From NCBI RefSeq assembly GCF_029626235.1, contig NZ_JARUBO010000005.1, forward strand, positions 2,264,501 to 2,328,500: 64,000 nt of DNA, in the 5' to 3' direction. Made by a program: the position numbers and the translations under genes. The DNA is from Micromonospora sp. WMMD1120 (GTDB lineage Bacteria; Actinomycetota; Actinomycetes; Mycobacteriales; Micromonosporaceae). The notes beneath the pieces are model-generated. The model was not told the DNA's origin. It was given only the letters and a program-made list of their open reading frames with translations, and made no database searches. This document shows, piece after piece, positions 1-10,499 of the stretch (position 1 is its first letter; every line of letters starts with the position of its first letter).

Positions 1-1
1 G

Positions 2-3000
2 ATGCCCGCCCCCGTTCGCCGCTCCACCAAGCCGGGTCGGTCCGGAAGTTCCGCCGGCGCCCGATCGGGCCCGACCGGTCACGCCGGCCGCTCGCCTCGA
101 CCGCATGTGCCGACCACTGCCGAGCAGCACGCCGAGTGGCTCGGCCTACTCCGCCCGGACGGCCCGTTCCTGACCGTGCCGGTGCTGGCCGAGGCCCTAC
201 CGCACGGCCTGGACACCGTGCCCGACGAGGTGCGAGATCGGATCCGTCGGGCCTGGGGCGAAGTGCAGGACGCGCCGGACCTGCTCGGGCCGGCCTGGTT
301 CGAAGTGATTCTCGGCGAGCTGGTCCGTTACCCGGCGGCTGCGCGTACCGATGGCACCAGCTTGCCGGCCGACGTGCTCGCCGCCGGGTTCCGACCAGAC
401 GTGGTGATCTCAGGCCCGCAGCCCGGCGGCGGCCGGACGGGCCGGCTTTACGTCTACCGCTACCCCACGGGCACCTCACTGACGACGGCGCGTGGCGATC
501 GGCCGGCCCTTACCGAGCAGGCCGCGCAGCTGTGCCGGGACACCCGAGTGCCGCTGGCGCTGCTGACGAACGGGCAGCACTGGGCATTGGTGCACGCGAG
601 GCCCGGCGAGTCCACCGGCATCGCCGTCTTCGATGCGGACCTCTGGCTCGAGGAGCCGGCGCTGCTGCGGGCCTTCGCCACGCTGCTCGCCGCGCCGCGG
701 GTACTAACCCCGCCAACCAATCCGGACGGCACCGCATCGGCCAGCCTCGCTGGGCTGTTCGCCCGCAGCGCCGAGGCGCTGACCCAGGTCACCGCTACGC
801 TCGGCGACCAAGTCCGCCAGGCGGTGGAGCTCTTCGTCGGCGAACTCGCCCGGCTCGACCGGGAGTCCGGCGGCGCACTGCTAGCCGGTGTCAGCGACCG
901 GGAGATCTACCGGGGTTCCCTGACAGTACTGATGCGGCTAGTTTTCCTGCTCTACGCGGAGGAACGGCGGCTGCTGCCGGTGACCGACCCGCTGTACGCG
1001 CAGGCGTACGCGGCGTCGACCCTATATGGCCAGCTTCGGGCAGTGCGGGATCTGCACGGCGACGAGGTCACCGACCGACGTAGCGCCGCTTGGCCTCGGC
1101 TGCTTGCCCTCTTTGCCGCCGTGCACGGCGGCTGCGAACACCCTGATCTGCGGATCCCGGCGCACAGCGGCTCGCTGTTCGCTCCGAACCGGTTTCCTTG
1201 GCTGGCTCAGGCGGCGGTCACCGATCGGGTCGTCTACGAGGTGCTGGACGCGCTGCTGGTGCTGCGGCACCGTGGCGGCAAGGCGGCCGAGCAGCTCAGC
1301 TACTCAAGCCTGGACGTGGAGCAGATCGGGCATGTCTACGAGGGCCTGCTGGAGTTCTCCTGCGTCCGGGTGGACCGTCCGCACCTCGGTCTGATCGGTA
1401 AGCGCGAGCCAGAACTGGCGCTGGAGGAGCTGGAGGAGCGCGCCACCGAGGGTGAGGAAGCGTTGCGCGGCTGGCTTGTCGCGCAGTGCGACATCACCCC
1501 CAAGCAGCTGGCGAAGGCACGGGGCGTCACCCCCACCCCACACGAGCTGGCCGCGCTACACGCGGCCTGCGACAACGACGCAAGTCTGGCCGAACGGGTA
1601 CGCCCGCTCTGGGGCCTGCTCCGAACCGACCTGCGCGGCCTGCCCACGGTCTTCCCGGCCGGCTCGGTGCTGTTCACGCAGTTCGGCGACCGGAGAGCCA
1701 CTGGCACCCACTACACCCCGCGCGAGCTGGCCGACGAGGTCGTCCGGCACACGCTGGCCCCGCTCTGCTTCGCCCCCGGCCCGACGCAAGGGGTCGTCGA
1801 GGAGGGGGTGTGGCGGGCCAAGACCGCCGACGAGCTGCTGAACCTCAAGGTGATCGACCCAGCTATGGGCTCCGGGGCGTTCCTGGTCTCGGCCTGCCGT
1901 TACCTGGCCGAGGTGGTAGTGCGGGCCTGGGAGCGAGACGGTATCCCGGTCGACGTGGCCGAGCAGGTCGGCGCCGACGGCACCCGAGATGACCTGCTCC
2001 TTGCCGCACGCCGGAAGGTGGCCGCCCGCTGCCTGTACGGCGTGGACCGCGACGACATGGCGGTGGAACTGGCGAAGCTGTCGCTGTGGCTGGTCACCCT
2101 GGCCAAGGGCAGGCCTTTCGGCTTCCTCGACCACGCCCTGCGATGCGGCGACTCACTGGTCGGAATCACCTCGCTCGACCAGCTCACCGCCTTCCATCTC
2201 GACCCGAAGGAGGGGCGCTGGCGGAACAATCGGGCCTTCGCCCCGATCGGCGAACGCCTCCACGAGCTAATCGCGGAGATGACCGAGCTGCGCGAGTCGA
2301 TCGAGTCCACCGTGGTCGAGGACCCTCGGGACGCCGCCGACAAGTCCGCAAAGCTTGCCCAGGCCGAGGCGATCGGCGAGAACTTGCGGCTCGCCGCCGA
2401 CGCGGTGGTCGGTGCCGCGCTCTCCACCGCCGTACGCCCGCAGCGCCGGCCGTGGGACTCGGCCGACGACTCCGACGATCCGGAGTTCAAGTACGACGGC
2501 CGTCTCACCGCGATCAGCGACGACGTGTATGCCGTACTGGCCGGCTCGACAGGATCATCCGTGCTGGAGCGGCAGCTTGCCGAGACGATCGACGGCTGGC
2601 TGCGTGGTCAGCGGGCGGTGCCGGTCCGGCCGCTGCACTGGCCGCTGGAGTTCCCCGAGGTGGTCAACCGGTCGGGTTTTGACGCTGTCGTCGGCAACCC
2701 ACCCTTCATTGGCGGCAAGCGGGTCAGTGGCGCGCTCGGAGTTGACCTGAGGGAGTATCTGAAGCAGCGGATCGCCCGTGATAAGCCGGGGAATGCCGAC
2801 CTGTGCTCGTACTTCCTGCTGCGGAATCTGAGCGTCGCGCGGCAGGGCCGAGTCGGCATTATCGCCACCAACACGATCGCTCAGGGCGATACCCGCGAGG
2901 TCGGGCTCGACCAGGTAGTCGACATGGGCTGGAATATTTATCGCGCTAACAAATCTCAGCCCTGGCCGGGAACGGCGTCGCTGGAGGTGTCCCTGCTCTG

Positions 3001-4171
3001 GGTCGGTCACGCTACCAGCAAGGAAGCACGCGTCCTCGACGGCCGTAAGGTACGCGGAATCACGCCATCCCTTGACGCTGAATCGCGCGTAACGGGCAAC
3101 GCCTACCGATTGGCCGCCAACACAGGCCGGTGCTTCCAAGGCTCAATTATCCTGGGCGACGGATTCCTCTTGAAGCCGGACGAGGCTCAGGCCATTATCA
3201 GTAAGGATCCGCGCAACCAGGAGGTTGTCTTCCCATTCCTCAGCGGCGAAGACATTAACTCCCTCCCGAACCGCACGGCCAGCCGCTGGGTCATCGATTT
3301 CCATGATTGGCCAATTGAGAAGGCGCAGCGCTACGCCGACTGCTTTGACATCGTCGAACAACGCGTTAAGCCGGATCGCGAGAAAAAGAATCCCCGGACG
3401 TATGCTGGCCTAATGGATAGGTGGTGGTTGTATTGGCGAAGGCGAGCTGAATTGTTGGAGGCAATACGAGGGCTCGACCGAGTCCTCGTCATTGGCCTTC
3501 TTAGTAAGACCGGACTGCCAGTGTTCGTGCCGACGGGGCAAGTCTTTTCCCAGACGCTTGGTGTATTTGCCACGGATCGGGCGAGCGACCTGGCCCTCCT
3601 CTCCAGCAGCTTTCACTTCGGCTGGTGGACAACCAAAGGCGAGTCAAGCTTGGAGACTCGCCTTCGCTACACACCCACTGATGGATTCGAGACCTTTCCC
3701 CAGCCCGAACTGAGTACGCGATTGGAGCAAATCGGCGCGGAGTTTGAATCGCACCGGCGGGCGGTTATGGAGGGGCGCGGGTTGGGGCTTACTCGGCTAT
3801 ACAACCAAGTCCACGACGAGCGGGTGACCGACTCGGAGATCCGGCAGCTGCGAGAGATTCACGTCGAGATTGACGAGGCCGTAGCGGAGGCGTACGGCTG
3901 GTCGGATTTGGCGCTTGGTCACGGCTTCCACGACACCCGTCAGGGCAAGCGCTTCACCATCGATCCCACCGTTCAGGTCGACATGCTCGACCTGCTGCTC
4001 GAACTCAATCATCAGCGCCACGCCGAGGAACAGCGGAGTCACTCCGGAACCCGACGCAAGTCGCACAAGCAGAGGGCAGCCGTCCCCCGTGCCCGCCCGG
4101 CGGAAAGCTCAGCCCAGGCGGCAACCGCCTTCGACGGCGGCCTCTTTCCGCTGCCCGACGCCCTGTTCTGA
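2..4171 (+). CDS. drmMI: DISARM class 1 adenine-specific DNA methyltransferase DrmMI
   Basis: Large Eco57I-like N6-adenine methyltransferase of 1389 residues. It would modify host DNA so that the DISARM system can tell self from phage DNA. Motif I (DPAMGSG) is at about residue 619 and the catalytic NPPF motif at about 898, the order of gamma-type amino-methyltransferases. The N-terminal half is helical without a recognised nuclease motif; the C-terminal part (about 980-1250) should be the target recognition domain. The next genes are drmA, drmB and drmC, which makes the assignment firm. The ATG sits on the second base of the window, so an upstream start cannot be excluded; the first 35 residues are basic and low-complexity. 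The region 2930-3760 is visibly more AT-rich than the rest of the gene. Class 1 loci usually carry drmD just upstream, outside this window. Confidence 0.85.
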   Translation: MPAPVRRSTKPGRSGSSAGARSGPTGHAGRSPRPHVPTTAEQHAEWLGLLRPDGPFLTVPVLAEALPHGLDTVPDEVRDRIRRAWGEVQDAPDLLGPAWFEVILGELVRYPAAARTDGTSLPADVLAAGFRPDVVISGPQPGGGRTGRLYVYRYPTGTSLTTARGDRPALTEQAAQLCRDTRVPLALLTNGQHWALVHARPGESTGIAVFDADLWLEEPALLRAFATLLAAPRVLTPPTNPDGTASASLAGLFARSAEALTQVTATLGDQVRQAVELFVGELARLDRESGGALLAGVSDREIYRGSLTVLMRLVFLLYAEERRLLPVTDPLYAQAYAASTLYGQLRAVRDLHGDEVTDRRSAAWPRLLALFAAVHGGCEHPDLRIPAHSGSLFAPNRFPWLAQAAVTDRVVYEVLDALLVLRHRGGKAAEQLSYSSLDVEQIGHVYEGLLEFSCVRVDRPHLGLIGKREPELALEELEERATEGEEALRGWLVAQCDITPKQLAKARGVTPTPHELAALHAACDNDASLAERVRPLWGLLRTDLRGLPTVFPAGSVLFTQFGDRRATGTHYTPRELADEVVRHTLAPLCFAPGPTQGVVEEGVWRAKTADELLNLKVIDPAMGSGAFLVSACRYLAEVVVRAWERDGIPVDVAEQVGADGTRDDLLLAARRKVAARCLYGVDRDDMAVELAKLSLWLVTLAKGRPFGFLDHALRCGDSLVGITSLDQLTAFHLDPKEGRWRNNRAFAPIGERLHELIAEMTELRESIESTVVEDPRDAADKSAKLAQAEAIGENLRLAADAVVGAALSTAVRPQRRPWDSADDSDDPEFKYDGRLTAISDDVYAVLAGSTGSSVLERQLAETIDGWLRGQRAVPVRPLHWPLEFPEVVNRSGFDAVVGNPPFIGGKRVSGALGVDLREYLKQRIARDKPGNADLCSYFLLRNLSVARQGRVGIIATNTIAQGDTREVGLDQVVDMGWNIYRANKSQPWPGTASLEVSLLWVGHATSKEARVLDGRKVRGITPSLDAESRVTGNAYRLAANTGRCFQGSIILGDGFLLKPDEAQAIISKDPRNQEVVFPFLSGEDINSLPNRTASRWVIDFHDWPIEKAQRYADCFDIVEQRVKPDREKKNPRTYAGLMDRWWLYWRRRAELLEAIRGLDRVLVIGLLSKTGLPVFVPTGQVFSQTLGVFATDRASDLALLSSSFHFGWWTTKGESSLETRLRYTPTDGFETFPQPELSTRLEQIGAEFESHRRAVMEGRGLGLTRLYNQVHDERVTDSEIRQLREIHVEIDEAVAEAYGWSDLALGHGFHDTRQGKRFTIDPTVQVDMLDLLLELNHQRHAEEQRSHSGTRRKSHKQRAAVPRARPAESSAQAATAFDGGLFPLPDALF

Positions 4172-4351
4172 GCTCTGGACAGGCCACAGGGCGGCACAGC
4201 CGTCGCCCGCATGGACTTGAGGTAACGCCGCATGCCGAGGCAGCTCTAGCGGCGGGCAGTGCAAGTCATCTCAGGATGCCGGCCGGGGCAAACAATATTC
4301 GGAAGAACCAGAGGCGCTGGCGGGAGACGATGTCATCCGTGGAGGTGGTTC

Positions 4352-4987
4352 GTGACTGACCAGCATGCGACCCCAGTTGGGCTAGAAGACTTCGAGTTGG
4401 ATGACTACCTATTCCCAACCGAGGAGCAGGACCTGCTCGCAACGTCTGGCGATCCCGCGAGACATGCCAGGCTGGACCTGCAGCGCGCCAGCGTTTTCGG
4501 CCGGATGGAGGGCTGCCGGCTGGCCGCGCAGCTTCTCGCCGAGCACGCCCTAGCCCGCCGCGAGGACCTCGACGTGCTCATCTACCCGATCGCCAACTGC
4601 TGGCGGCACCACCTTGAGCTCCTACTGAAGTCCTTATTGTCCAACCTGCACGAATTCCTTGGTGGGCCGGCCATTGCAGCCCGCGGACACGAGCTTATGC
4701 CGCTGTGGAAGCAGGTGCGCGTCAAGCTCGAGGAGGCGCAGCTCCACGAACCGACAGATGACCTCGACCACGCCGAGCGATTGCTACGTCAGCTGCATGA
4801 GCTGGATCCGGATGGCCAAAATTTCCGTTACCACCGTCGCGCCAACGGCACGGTCGCCCTCGCAGGCATCGAGCGCCTCGACGTACAGGCGTTGCACGAC
4901 GGCCTCAGAGGCGTCGCCAACCTGCTGCGCGAGGTCGATCGGCAGATCGCCTATATCGAGGCCATCGGAGAGGGCGAGCTGCCTTAG
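4352..4987 (+). CDS. Uncharacterised helical protein inside the DISARM operon
   Basis: Encodes 211 residues. I do not recognise a named family. The GTG start at 4352 is chosen because GGAGG lies six bases upstream (4341-4345); the reading frame is open further upstream but without such a site. The protein is predicted mostly alpha-helical and soluble, with a segment reading WRHHLELLLK near residue 90, GHELMPLW about 25 residues later and FRYHR near 155. That order (R-x-x-x-E-L-x-L-K, then GH-x-L-x-x-L-W, then F-R-Y) recurs in small hypothetical proteins of defence islands as far as I remember, but I cannot confirm it here. No R-x4-6-H HEPN motif is present. It sits between drmMI and drmA, on the same strand with short gaps (180 and 55 bp), so co-expression with DISARM is likely; its role is unknown. 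Confidence 0.75.
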   Translation: MTDQHATPVGLEDFELDDYLFPTEEQDLLATSGDPARHARLDLQRASVFGRMEGCRLAAQLLAEHALARREDLDVLIYPIANCWRHHLELLLKSLLSNLHEFLGGPAIAARGHELMPLWKQVRVKLEEAQLHEPTDDLDHAERLLRQLHELDPDGQNFRYHRRANGTVALAGIERLDVQALHDGLRGVANLLREVDRQIAYIEAIGEGELP

Positions 4988-5042
4988 CGATCGTCGGACT
5001 GGGGCATCCGGTGCCCGACACCGCTCATCTGGCTGACCGCAC

Positions 5043-8000
5043 GTGTCCGAACTACCCGCTACGGTGGCCTGCATGAGTGGGGAGGGCGTGCTCGCCGTAC
5101 CAGATGGGCAGGCGATCCGCGATGAGCTGCAGAAGTTGGTCCTGGACGACCTGCTCGGGCCCCTGGGTGGCCTGGACGAGGAGTTCCCGACCCGGGAGGA
5201 TCCCCTCGACCGCTACATCCTGGGCCGACTCGCACCGAACGGCGTCTCCGTCGATCCGGAAACACAGGATGAGCTCCCCGAGGCTGGGGCGCCGGATCTG
5301 CTCGAGGGCGACGCCGAACCGAGCGCACCTAACGTGCCTAGCCTTACCCCGTCCGCGCTTGGCTTCACTGCCTGCGTCGCCGGGGACGTGACGGAGCTAC
5401 AGGTCACGGCCGCTTGGGGCCGATACGAGAGGACCGCATCGGAGCGCGAGGAGCACGTCGGCCGCCGGGTCTGGCGCCGGTACCGGCAGGGCGGCTCTAT
5501 CGTCGTCCAGCTTACGGAAGGGTCACTGCGCACCGAACCGATCGACCCGACGCAGCCGGCCGTCGTGGTTCGCGGTCGGGCTCGCCGACTGGACGGGCAG
5601 TGGCTGGTTTCGCTCTTCCTGGAGAATCGGCAGCCCGCCCCGGCCAAGAGGGACGCCACGCCGTGGATCTTCCAGGTCGAGCTGTCGGCGACCGGCGCCG
5701 GGGAACGGCCGGTCTTCGTGCCTCGACCCGAACAGATCTCCGGCGGCGACGCCGCCGACCAGGCCGAGCGACGCCGGCTGGCGATGGCCTATCGCTTCCA
5801 CCCGGAGTTTGCGGTCGGGCACGGCACGGCGGTGCGCGTCAAGCCCTCCCCGGCGGATCCGCGTCGGGCCGACATCGTGCATACCAGCACAGTGCCGGAC
5901 TACGAAGTGCCGTTCACCGACGTACCCAATCCGGCGGACGACCCGGACCTGCCGGACCTGGCCGACGTGGTGCTGGATATGAAACGGCTCGCCGAGTTGG
6001 CTGAGGACGGCCCAGCCGAGGCGTTGAGCACAGCCCTGCGCCCGCTCGTCGATGGCTACCGGGCCTGGATCGCACGGAACGAGGCGAGTGCCGGTGATCC
6101 GGAACGGCAGCTCGGTGGCTATCGCACACAAGTGCGGCAGGCGTTGCGCGAGGCGGGCGTCGCCGCCGACCGAATCCAGGCTGGCATCGATCTGCTCGGC
6201 GCCGACCCCGTGGCCCGGGCAGCGTTTGGCTTCGCCAATCGCGCCATGTATCTCCAGCGGGTACACAGCGTCGTCGCCGCCAATCGGCGCGACAATCCGG
6301 AGACGCCGCTGAACCACGCCGTCACCGCCGCAGACAAGCCGGACAACCACCGGTGGCGGCCGTTCCAGTTAGCCTTCGTCCTGCTCAATCTGCCAGCCCT
6401 AGCCGACCCTCGACACGATGAGCGCACCGACGACCGATCGAAGGCCATCGCCGACCTTCTCTGGTTCCCGACTGGTGGTGGTAAGACTGAGGCATACCTC
6501 GGCCTGACCGCGTTCACCATCGCGGTCCGCCGCCGCCAACCCGCCTACGCCGGAATGGACGCCAACGCGGGGCTGGTCGTACTGATGCGCTATACCCTGC
6601 GACTGCTCACCATCCAGCAGTTCGAGCGGGCCGCCACCCTCATCTGCGCCGCCGAGACGCTGCGCCGTGCCGACGAGGCGACCTGGGGCAGCGAACCGTT
6701 CCGAATCGGCCTCTGGGTCGGTGGGCGAGTGACTCCGAACTACACCGACGACGCTGCGGACTGGCTCGCTCAACAACGGCGAGGCCGAGGGATGGCGACC
6801 CGGGGCCAAGGCTCCCCGCATCAGCTCACCACCTGCCCATGGTGCGGCACGAAGATCGAAGCCGGTCGGGACATCTCGGTAGAGCCGGTCTACCGGCGCA
6901 CCCTTGTGATCTGCCCGTACGTCGAGTGCCCGTTCAGCGAGATCGGCGGATTCGTGTTGCCCGCGGACCGAAAAGGGCTGCCGGTCCTGGTGGTCGACGA
7001 GGAGATCTACCGCCACCCGCCCGCGCTGCTGATCGCCACCGTGGACAAGTTCGCTCAACTTCCGTGGAAGGGCGAGACCGCCGCCCTGTTCGGCCGGGTC
7101 AGCCGGCGCTGCGAACGCCACGGATACCTGACTGAAGACCTCGAACAGGCCGAGTGGGAGCGGCCGACCCACCGGATGAGCGGCGGGGCACCACCGGCCC
7201 GGATCGTCGACTGCCCGCGACTACGGCCACCGGACCTCATCATTCAGGATGAGTTGCACCTGATCTCCGGGCCCCTCGGCTCTCTGGTCGGGCTGTACGA
7301 GACCGCAGTGGATCGGCTGGCCAGCTGGGAGCCGCAGCCGGGACATTGGTCTCGCCCGAAGGTGATTGCCTCCACCGCCACCGTCCGCCGCGCCAACCAC
7401 CAGATCGAGGCGCTATTCCACCGCGACACCAAGGTCTTCCCGCCGGCCGGTCTGGACGCCGGCGACAGCTACTTCGCCCGCCAGCGCACGACCGAGCGGC
7501 ACCCCGGCCGCCGGTACGTCGGGATCTGCGCCCATGGCATCCGAATCAAGTCCGCTCTGATCCGGGTCTACGTGTCGGTGCTCGGCGCGGCCCAGAAACT
7601 GCACGAGAAGTACGGCCGAAACCCGGTTACTGACCCGTACATGACCCTCGTCGGCTACTTCAACAGCCTGCGTGATCTTGGGGGCATGCGCCGGCTGGTT
7701 GAGGACGACGTCTCCACCCGACTCATCCGGGCTGACGAGCGTGGCCTGGCCCGCCGCTACGACCCGCTGCTCAAGGAGCTGACCTCCCGAATGCCGTCCG
7801 ACGGCATCCGGCCGCTGTTGGACCAGCTCGCCGTAAGGTTTAGCGGCACACGGGCCAAGGGCAGCCCACCGCTGATCGACGTACTGCTCGCCACCAGCAT
7901 GATCGCTGTCGGGGTCGACGTGCCGCGGCTCGGCGTGATGGTGGTGGCCAACCAGCCCAAATCGACCGCCGAGTACATCCAGGCAACCAGTCGGGTCGGC

Positions 8001-8615
8001 CGGGCCGCCCCCGGCCTCGTCTTCACCGTCTTCAACTGGGCGCGCCCCCGCGACCTGTCCCACTACGAGCGGTTCGATTACTTCCACGCCAATGTCTACC
8101 GGCACGTCGAGGCGCTCTCGGTCACCCCATTCGCCGAACGCGCCATCGACCGGGGCCTTACTGGGGTGTTGGTGGCGCTGGTCCGCGACCTGGAACGCGC
8201 TTACAACGCCAACCTTCGCGCCCAAGACTTCGACCGGCACAGCCAGCTCGCTGACCACGTCGTACGCTTCCTGAAGCGGCGCAGCGCGGTCGCCGCCGAC
8301 AACGCCACCCGTCACCGTGTTGAGGAGCAACTCGAGGCCCGCCTCGACCTATGGGCCCGAGAACGCGGTGTCCCGGCCAGGCGCCTGGCGTACGACAAGC
8401 CACGCCGCAGCGACGACGTAGCCGGCCTCCTGCATAGGCCTGAAGAAGGGCGGTGGCGGCAAACCACCTGCCCCACCTCATTGCGCGACGTCGAGCCTGG
8501 CATCCAGCTCCAATTGCTCATCAACGGCGTGGTTGAGGAGTCGCCTCCGCCATTCCTCCCGCGCGACACTGGCACGTCCACGGCAAACAGCAGCACCTCG
8601 GCGGGCACCTCATGA
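5043..8615 (+). CDS. drmA: DISARM helicase-domain protein DrmA
   Basis: 1190-residue superfamily 2 helicase-like protein. In DISARM, DrmA and DrmB form the core complex that engages incoming DNA. Walker A is at residues 475-482 (FPTGGGKT), the DExH box is D736-E-L-H739, a motif III-like STATVR follows near 778, and motif VI (QATSRVGRA) starts at 980. Four cysteines (C598, C601, C624, C629) lie between Walker A and the DExH box and probably bind zinc. The GTG at 5043 is the upstream start; an in-frame ATG at 5073 is a fair alternative and neither has a strong ribosome site. The 3' end overlaps drmB by four bases (ATGA), so the two are translationally coupled. Length and motif order match DrmA of class 1 systems. 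Confidence 0.9.
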   Translation: MSELPATVACMSGEGVLAVPDGQAIRDELQKLVLDDLLGPLGGLDEEFPTREDPLDRYILGRLAPNGVSVDPETQDELPEAGAPDLLEGDAEPSAPNVPSLTPSALGFTACVAGDVTELQVTAAWGRYERTASEREEHVGRRVWRRYRQGGSIVVQLTEGSLRTEPIDPTQPAVVVRGRARRLDGQWLVSLFLENRQPAPAKRDATPWIFQVELSATGAGERPVFVPRPEQISGGDAADQAERRRLAMAYRFHPEFAVGHGTAVRVKPSPADPRRADIVHTSTVPDYEVPFTDVPNPADDPDLPDLADVVLDMKRLAELAEDGPAEALSTALRPLVDGYRAWIARNEASAGDPERQLGGYRTQVRQALREAGVAADRIQAGIDLLGADPVARAAFGFANRAMYLQRVHSVVAANRRDNPETPLNHAVTAADKPDNHRWRPFQLAFVLLNLPALADPRHDERTDDRSKAIADLLWFPTGGGKTEAYLGLTAFTIAVRRRQPAYAGMDANAGLVVLMRYTLRLLTIQQFERAATLICAAETLRRADEATWGSEPFRIGLWVGGRVTPNYTDDAADWLAQQRRGRGMATRGQGSPHQLTTCPWCGTKIEAGRDISVEPVYRRTLVICPYVECPFSEIGGFVLPADRKGLPVLVVDEEIYRHPPALLIATVDKFAQLPWKGETAALFGRVSRRCERHGYLTEDLEQAEWERPTHRMSGGAPPARIVDCPRLRPPDLIIQDELHLISGPLGSLVGLYETAVDRLASWEPQPGHWSRPKVIASTATVRRANHQIEALFHRDTKVFPPAGLDAGDSYFARQRTTERHPGRRYVGICAHGIRIKSALIRVYVSVLGAAQKLHEKYGRNPVTDPYMTLVGYFNSLRDLGGMRRLVEDDVSTRLIRADERGLARRYDPLLKELTSRMPSDGIRPLLDQLAVRFSGTRAKGSPPLIDVLLATSMIAVGVDVPRLGVMVVANQPKSTAEYIQATSRVGRAAPGLVFTVFNWARPRDLSHYERFDYFHANVYRHVEALSVTPFAERAIDRGLTGVLVALVRDLERAYNANLRAQDFDRHSQLADHVVRFLKRRSAVAADNATRHRVEEQLEARLDLWARERGVPARRLAYDKPRRSDDVAGLLHRPEEGRWRQTTCPTSLRDVEPGIQLQLLINGVVEESPPPFLPRDTGTSTANSSTSAGTS

Positions 8616-10453
8616 CCGAGCCACAGCGCAGCCTCCGGGTTGGGGCGCTGCGCCCCAACCAACTCCTGCACACCTATGGGGTCGGATCGGTCGCCGACCT
8701 ACCCAGCCTGTCGGTGACCATGCTCGGCTTGGACCACTGGGATCTGTTGCGATCCACCACGATCAGCGAGGACCGGCTGTTGTCAGCCATGCGGGCCAAG
8801 CTCGGCCACCAGGTACAGACGCTTCGGCTACCCCCGCATCTACCCGAGACATCGGACCCGTTCGCCGAGTGGGCGCGGGTGGGCGTGCCCGTGGCCCTCT
8901 TCCCCACGTGGCTTCGTTGTTCCGACACCCGGTGCAATCGACTCGCGGCCGCCGAATCCGGGCTCTTCGAGCTACTCCCCTCCGTCCTGCCCGACCGCGT
9001 CCGCTACGTGCACTCCTGCCGGGGCAACGGGGGAAGTCGTCCCACCGCAGTGCCGGCCCGGTTCGTGTTGGCCTGCGGTAACGGACACCTGGACGACTTC
9101 CCGTGGTCGTACTTCGTCCACCGCGGCACCGACCCGGGCGCCGGTCACTCCCTCAAGCTGTCGGAGCGGGGCAGCACCGGTGAAACCATCAACATTTTCG
9201 TCTCGTGCGACGCCGCCGGCTGCGGCGCGACCCGGCCGATGTCCGACGCGATCGGCGTCCAAGCAGAGCAAAATCTGCCCGCCTGCCGGGGCCGGCACCC
9301 CCACCTCGGCACATACGAGCGGTGCGACGCTGCGACTCGGACCCTCGCCCTCGGTGCCACGAACAGCTGGTTCGCCATGCAGTTGCGGGTGTTCAGCCTC
9401 CCCCGTGCCGAGCACCCAGTCGACCACGTCGTCGCCAATTTCTGGCCCACGCTACAGCTGCTGGCCGGGCTCGACCCGGCGACCGCCAAGATGATCCTGC
9501 CAACCCAAACCTGCTGGCCCGAGCTGGAGCCGTACGGCGTGGACCGAGTCTGGGAGGCGATCCAGCGGCGCGCCGACGAAGAATCCGCGGACAACGACGA
9601 GGACGAACTCGACCTGCTCACCCCAGAATGGCGGGCATTCACCCTCGGGACCACGACGGACCTGCCCGACTTCACCACCCGCCCGGAGCTAGCGCCGTCC
9701 CAGCATCGAGACTGGCTGCGCCAGGTCGTCCTGGTTCCCCGGCTCCGCGAGGTCGCCGCCCTATACGGCTTCACTCGGATCGACGCCCCCGAGTGGGACG
9801 TCCTAGATACCCCCGACCGACGCCGGGCTCCACTCTCCGTTACAGAGTCGACATGGGTGCCGTGCGCCGAAATGCGCGGCGAGGGTATCTTCCTGCGGTT
9901 CGACGAGGAACGCATGGTGGCCTGGGAACACCAGCCGGAAGTGAAACGCCGGGAACAGCTCCTAATCCGAGCCCACGACAAGTGGCGGGCTCAGCGGCAA
10001 CTCCCGCCCGGCCAGTGGCCCGGCATGCGGTACGTCCTGATGCACACCTTCGCGCATGTCATGATCCGTGAGTTCGCGTTGGAGTGCGGCTACAGCGCGG
10101 CCGGGATCGCTGAACGGGTCTACGCCCGGCCCGGTGAGACCCCCACCGCCGGTGTCCTGCTCTACACCGCCGCACCAGACAGCGAAGGCACACTCGGGGG
10201 CCTGGTCAGCCTTGGCCGGGCGAATCGGCTCGGCCCGCTCATCGAGCGCGCCCTGGAGGCGGCCCGGCTGTGCAGCTCTGATCCGCTCTGCGCCGAGCAC
10301 GACCCAACCGTGCACGGACGGCTATCGGCGGCCGCCTGTCACGCCTGCCTCTTCGCCGCCGAGACCTCGTGCGAGCGAGGTAACCACTACCTGGACCGGG
10401 CACTGCTGGTCGACACACTGGCGGACCACCACTGCGGCTTCTTCACCACCTGA
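8612..10453 (+). CDS. drmB: DISARM DUF1998-domain protein DrmB
   Basis: 613 residues ending in a DUF1998 domain, the hallmark of DrmB, the partner of DrmA in the DISARM core. The domain shows M477-H-T-F-A-H482 followed by the cysteine cluster beginning C554 (CSSDPLC) and a further ACHACLF / SCERGNHYLDR stretch, consistent with a metal site. The N-terminus opens with an RPNQLLHTYGVGS-type stretch also typical of the family. The start ATG overlaps the drmA stop in the four-base ATGA arrangement. A highly acidic run (about residues 325-340) separates N- and C-terminal parts. Forty-six bases separate it from drmC, so it belongs to the same operon. Confidence 0.9.
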   Translation: MTEPQRSLRVGALRPNQLLHTYGVGSVADLPSLSVTMLGLDHWDLLRSTTISEDRLLSAMRAKLGHQVQTLRLPPHLPETSDPFAEWARVGVPVALFPTWLRCSDTRCNRLAAAESGLFELLPSVLPDRVRYVHSCRGNGGSRPTAVPARFVLACGNGHLDDFPWSYFVHRGTDPGAGHSLKLSERGSTGETINIFVSCDAAGCGATRPMSDAIGVQAEQNLPACRGRHPHLGTYERCDAATRTLALGATNSWFAMQLRVFSLPRAEHPVDHVVANFWPTLQLLAGLDPATAKMILPTQTCWPELEPYGVDRVWEAIQRRADEESADNDEDELDLLTPEWRAFTLGTTTDLPDFTTRPELAPSQHRDWLRQVVLVPRLREVAALYGFTRIDAPEWDVLDTPDRRRAPLSVTESTWVPCAEMRGEGIFLRFDEERMVAWEHQPEVKRREQLLIRAHDKWRAQRQLPPGQWPGMRYVLMHTFAHVMIREFALECGYSAAGIAERVYARPGETPTAGVLLYTAAPDSEGTLGGLVSLGRANRLGPLIERALEAARLCSSDPLCAEHDPTVHGRLSAAACHACLFAAETSCERGNHYLDRALLVDTLADHHCGFFTT

Positions 10454-10499
10454 GTCGCCGTCTCCCGTTGCTACGAGCCGCCAGGAGGCGCAGAGCGCG

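Noticed and set aside
4352..4987. HEPN assignment for the gene inside DISARM
   Set aside because: No R-x4-6-H motif is present; only general helical character.
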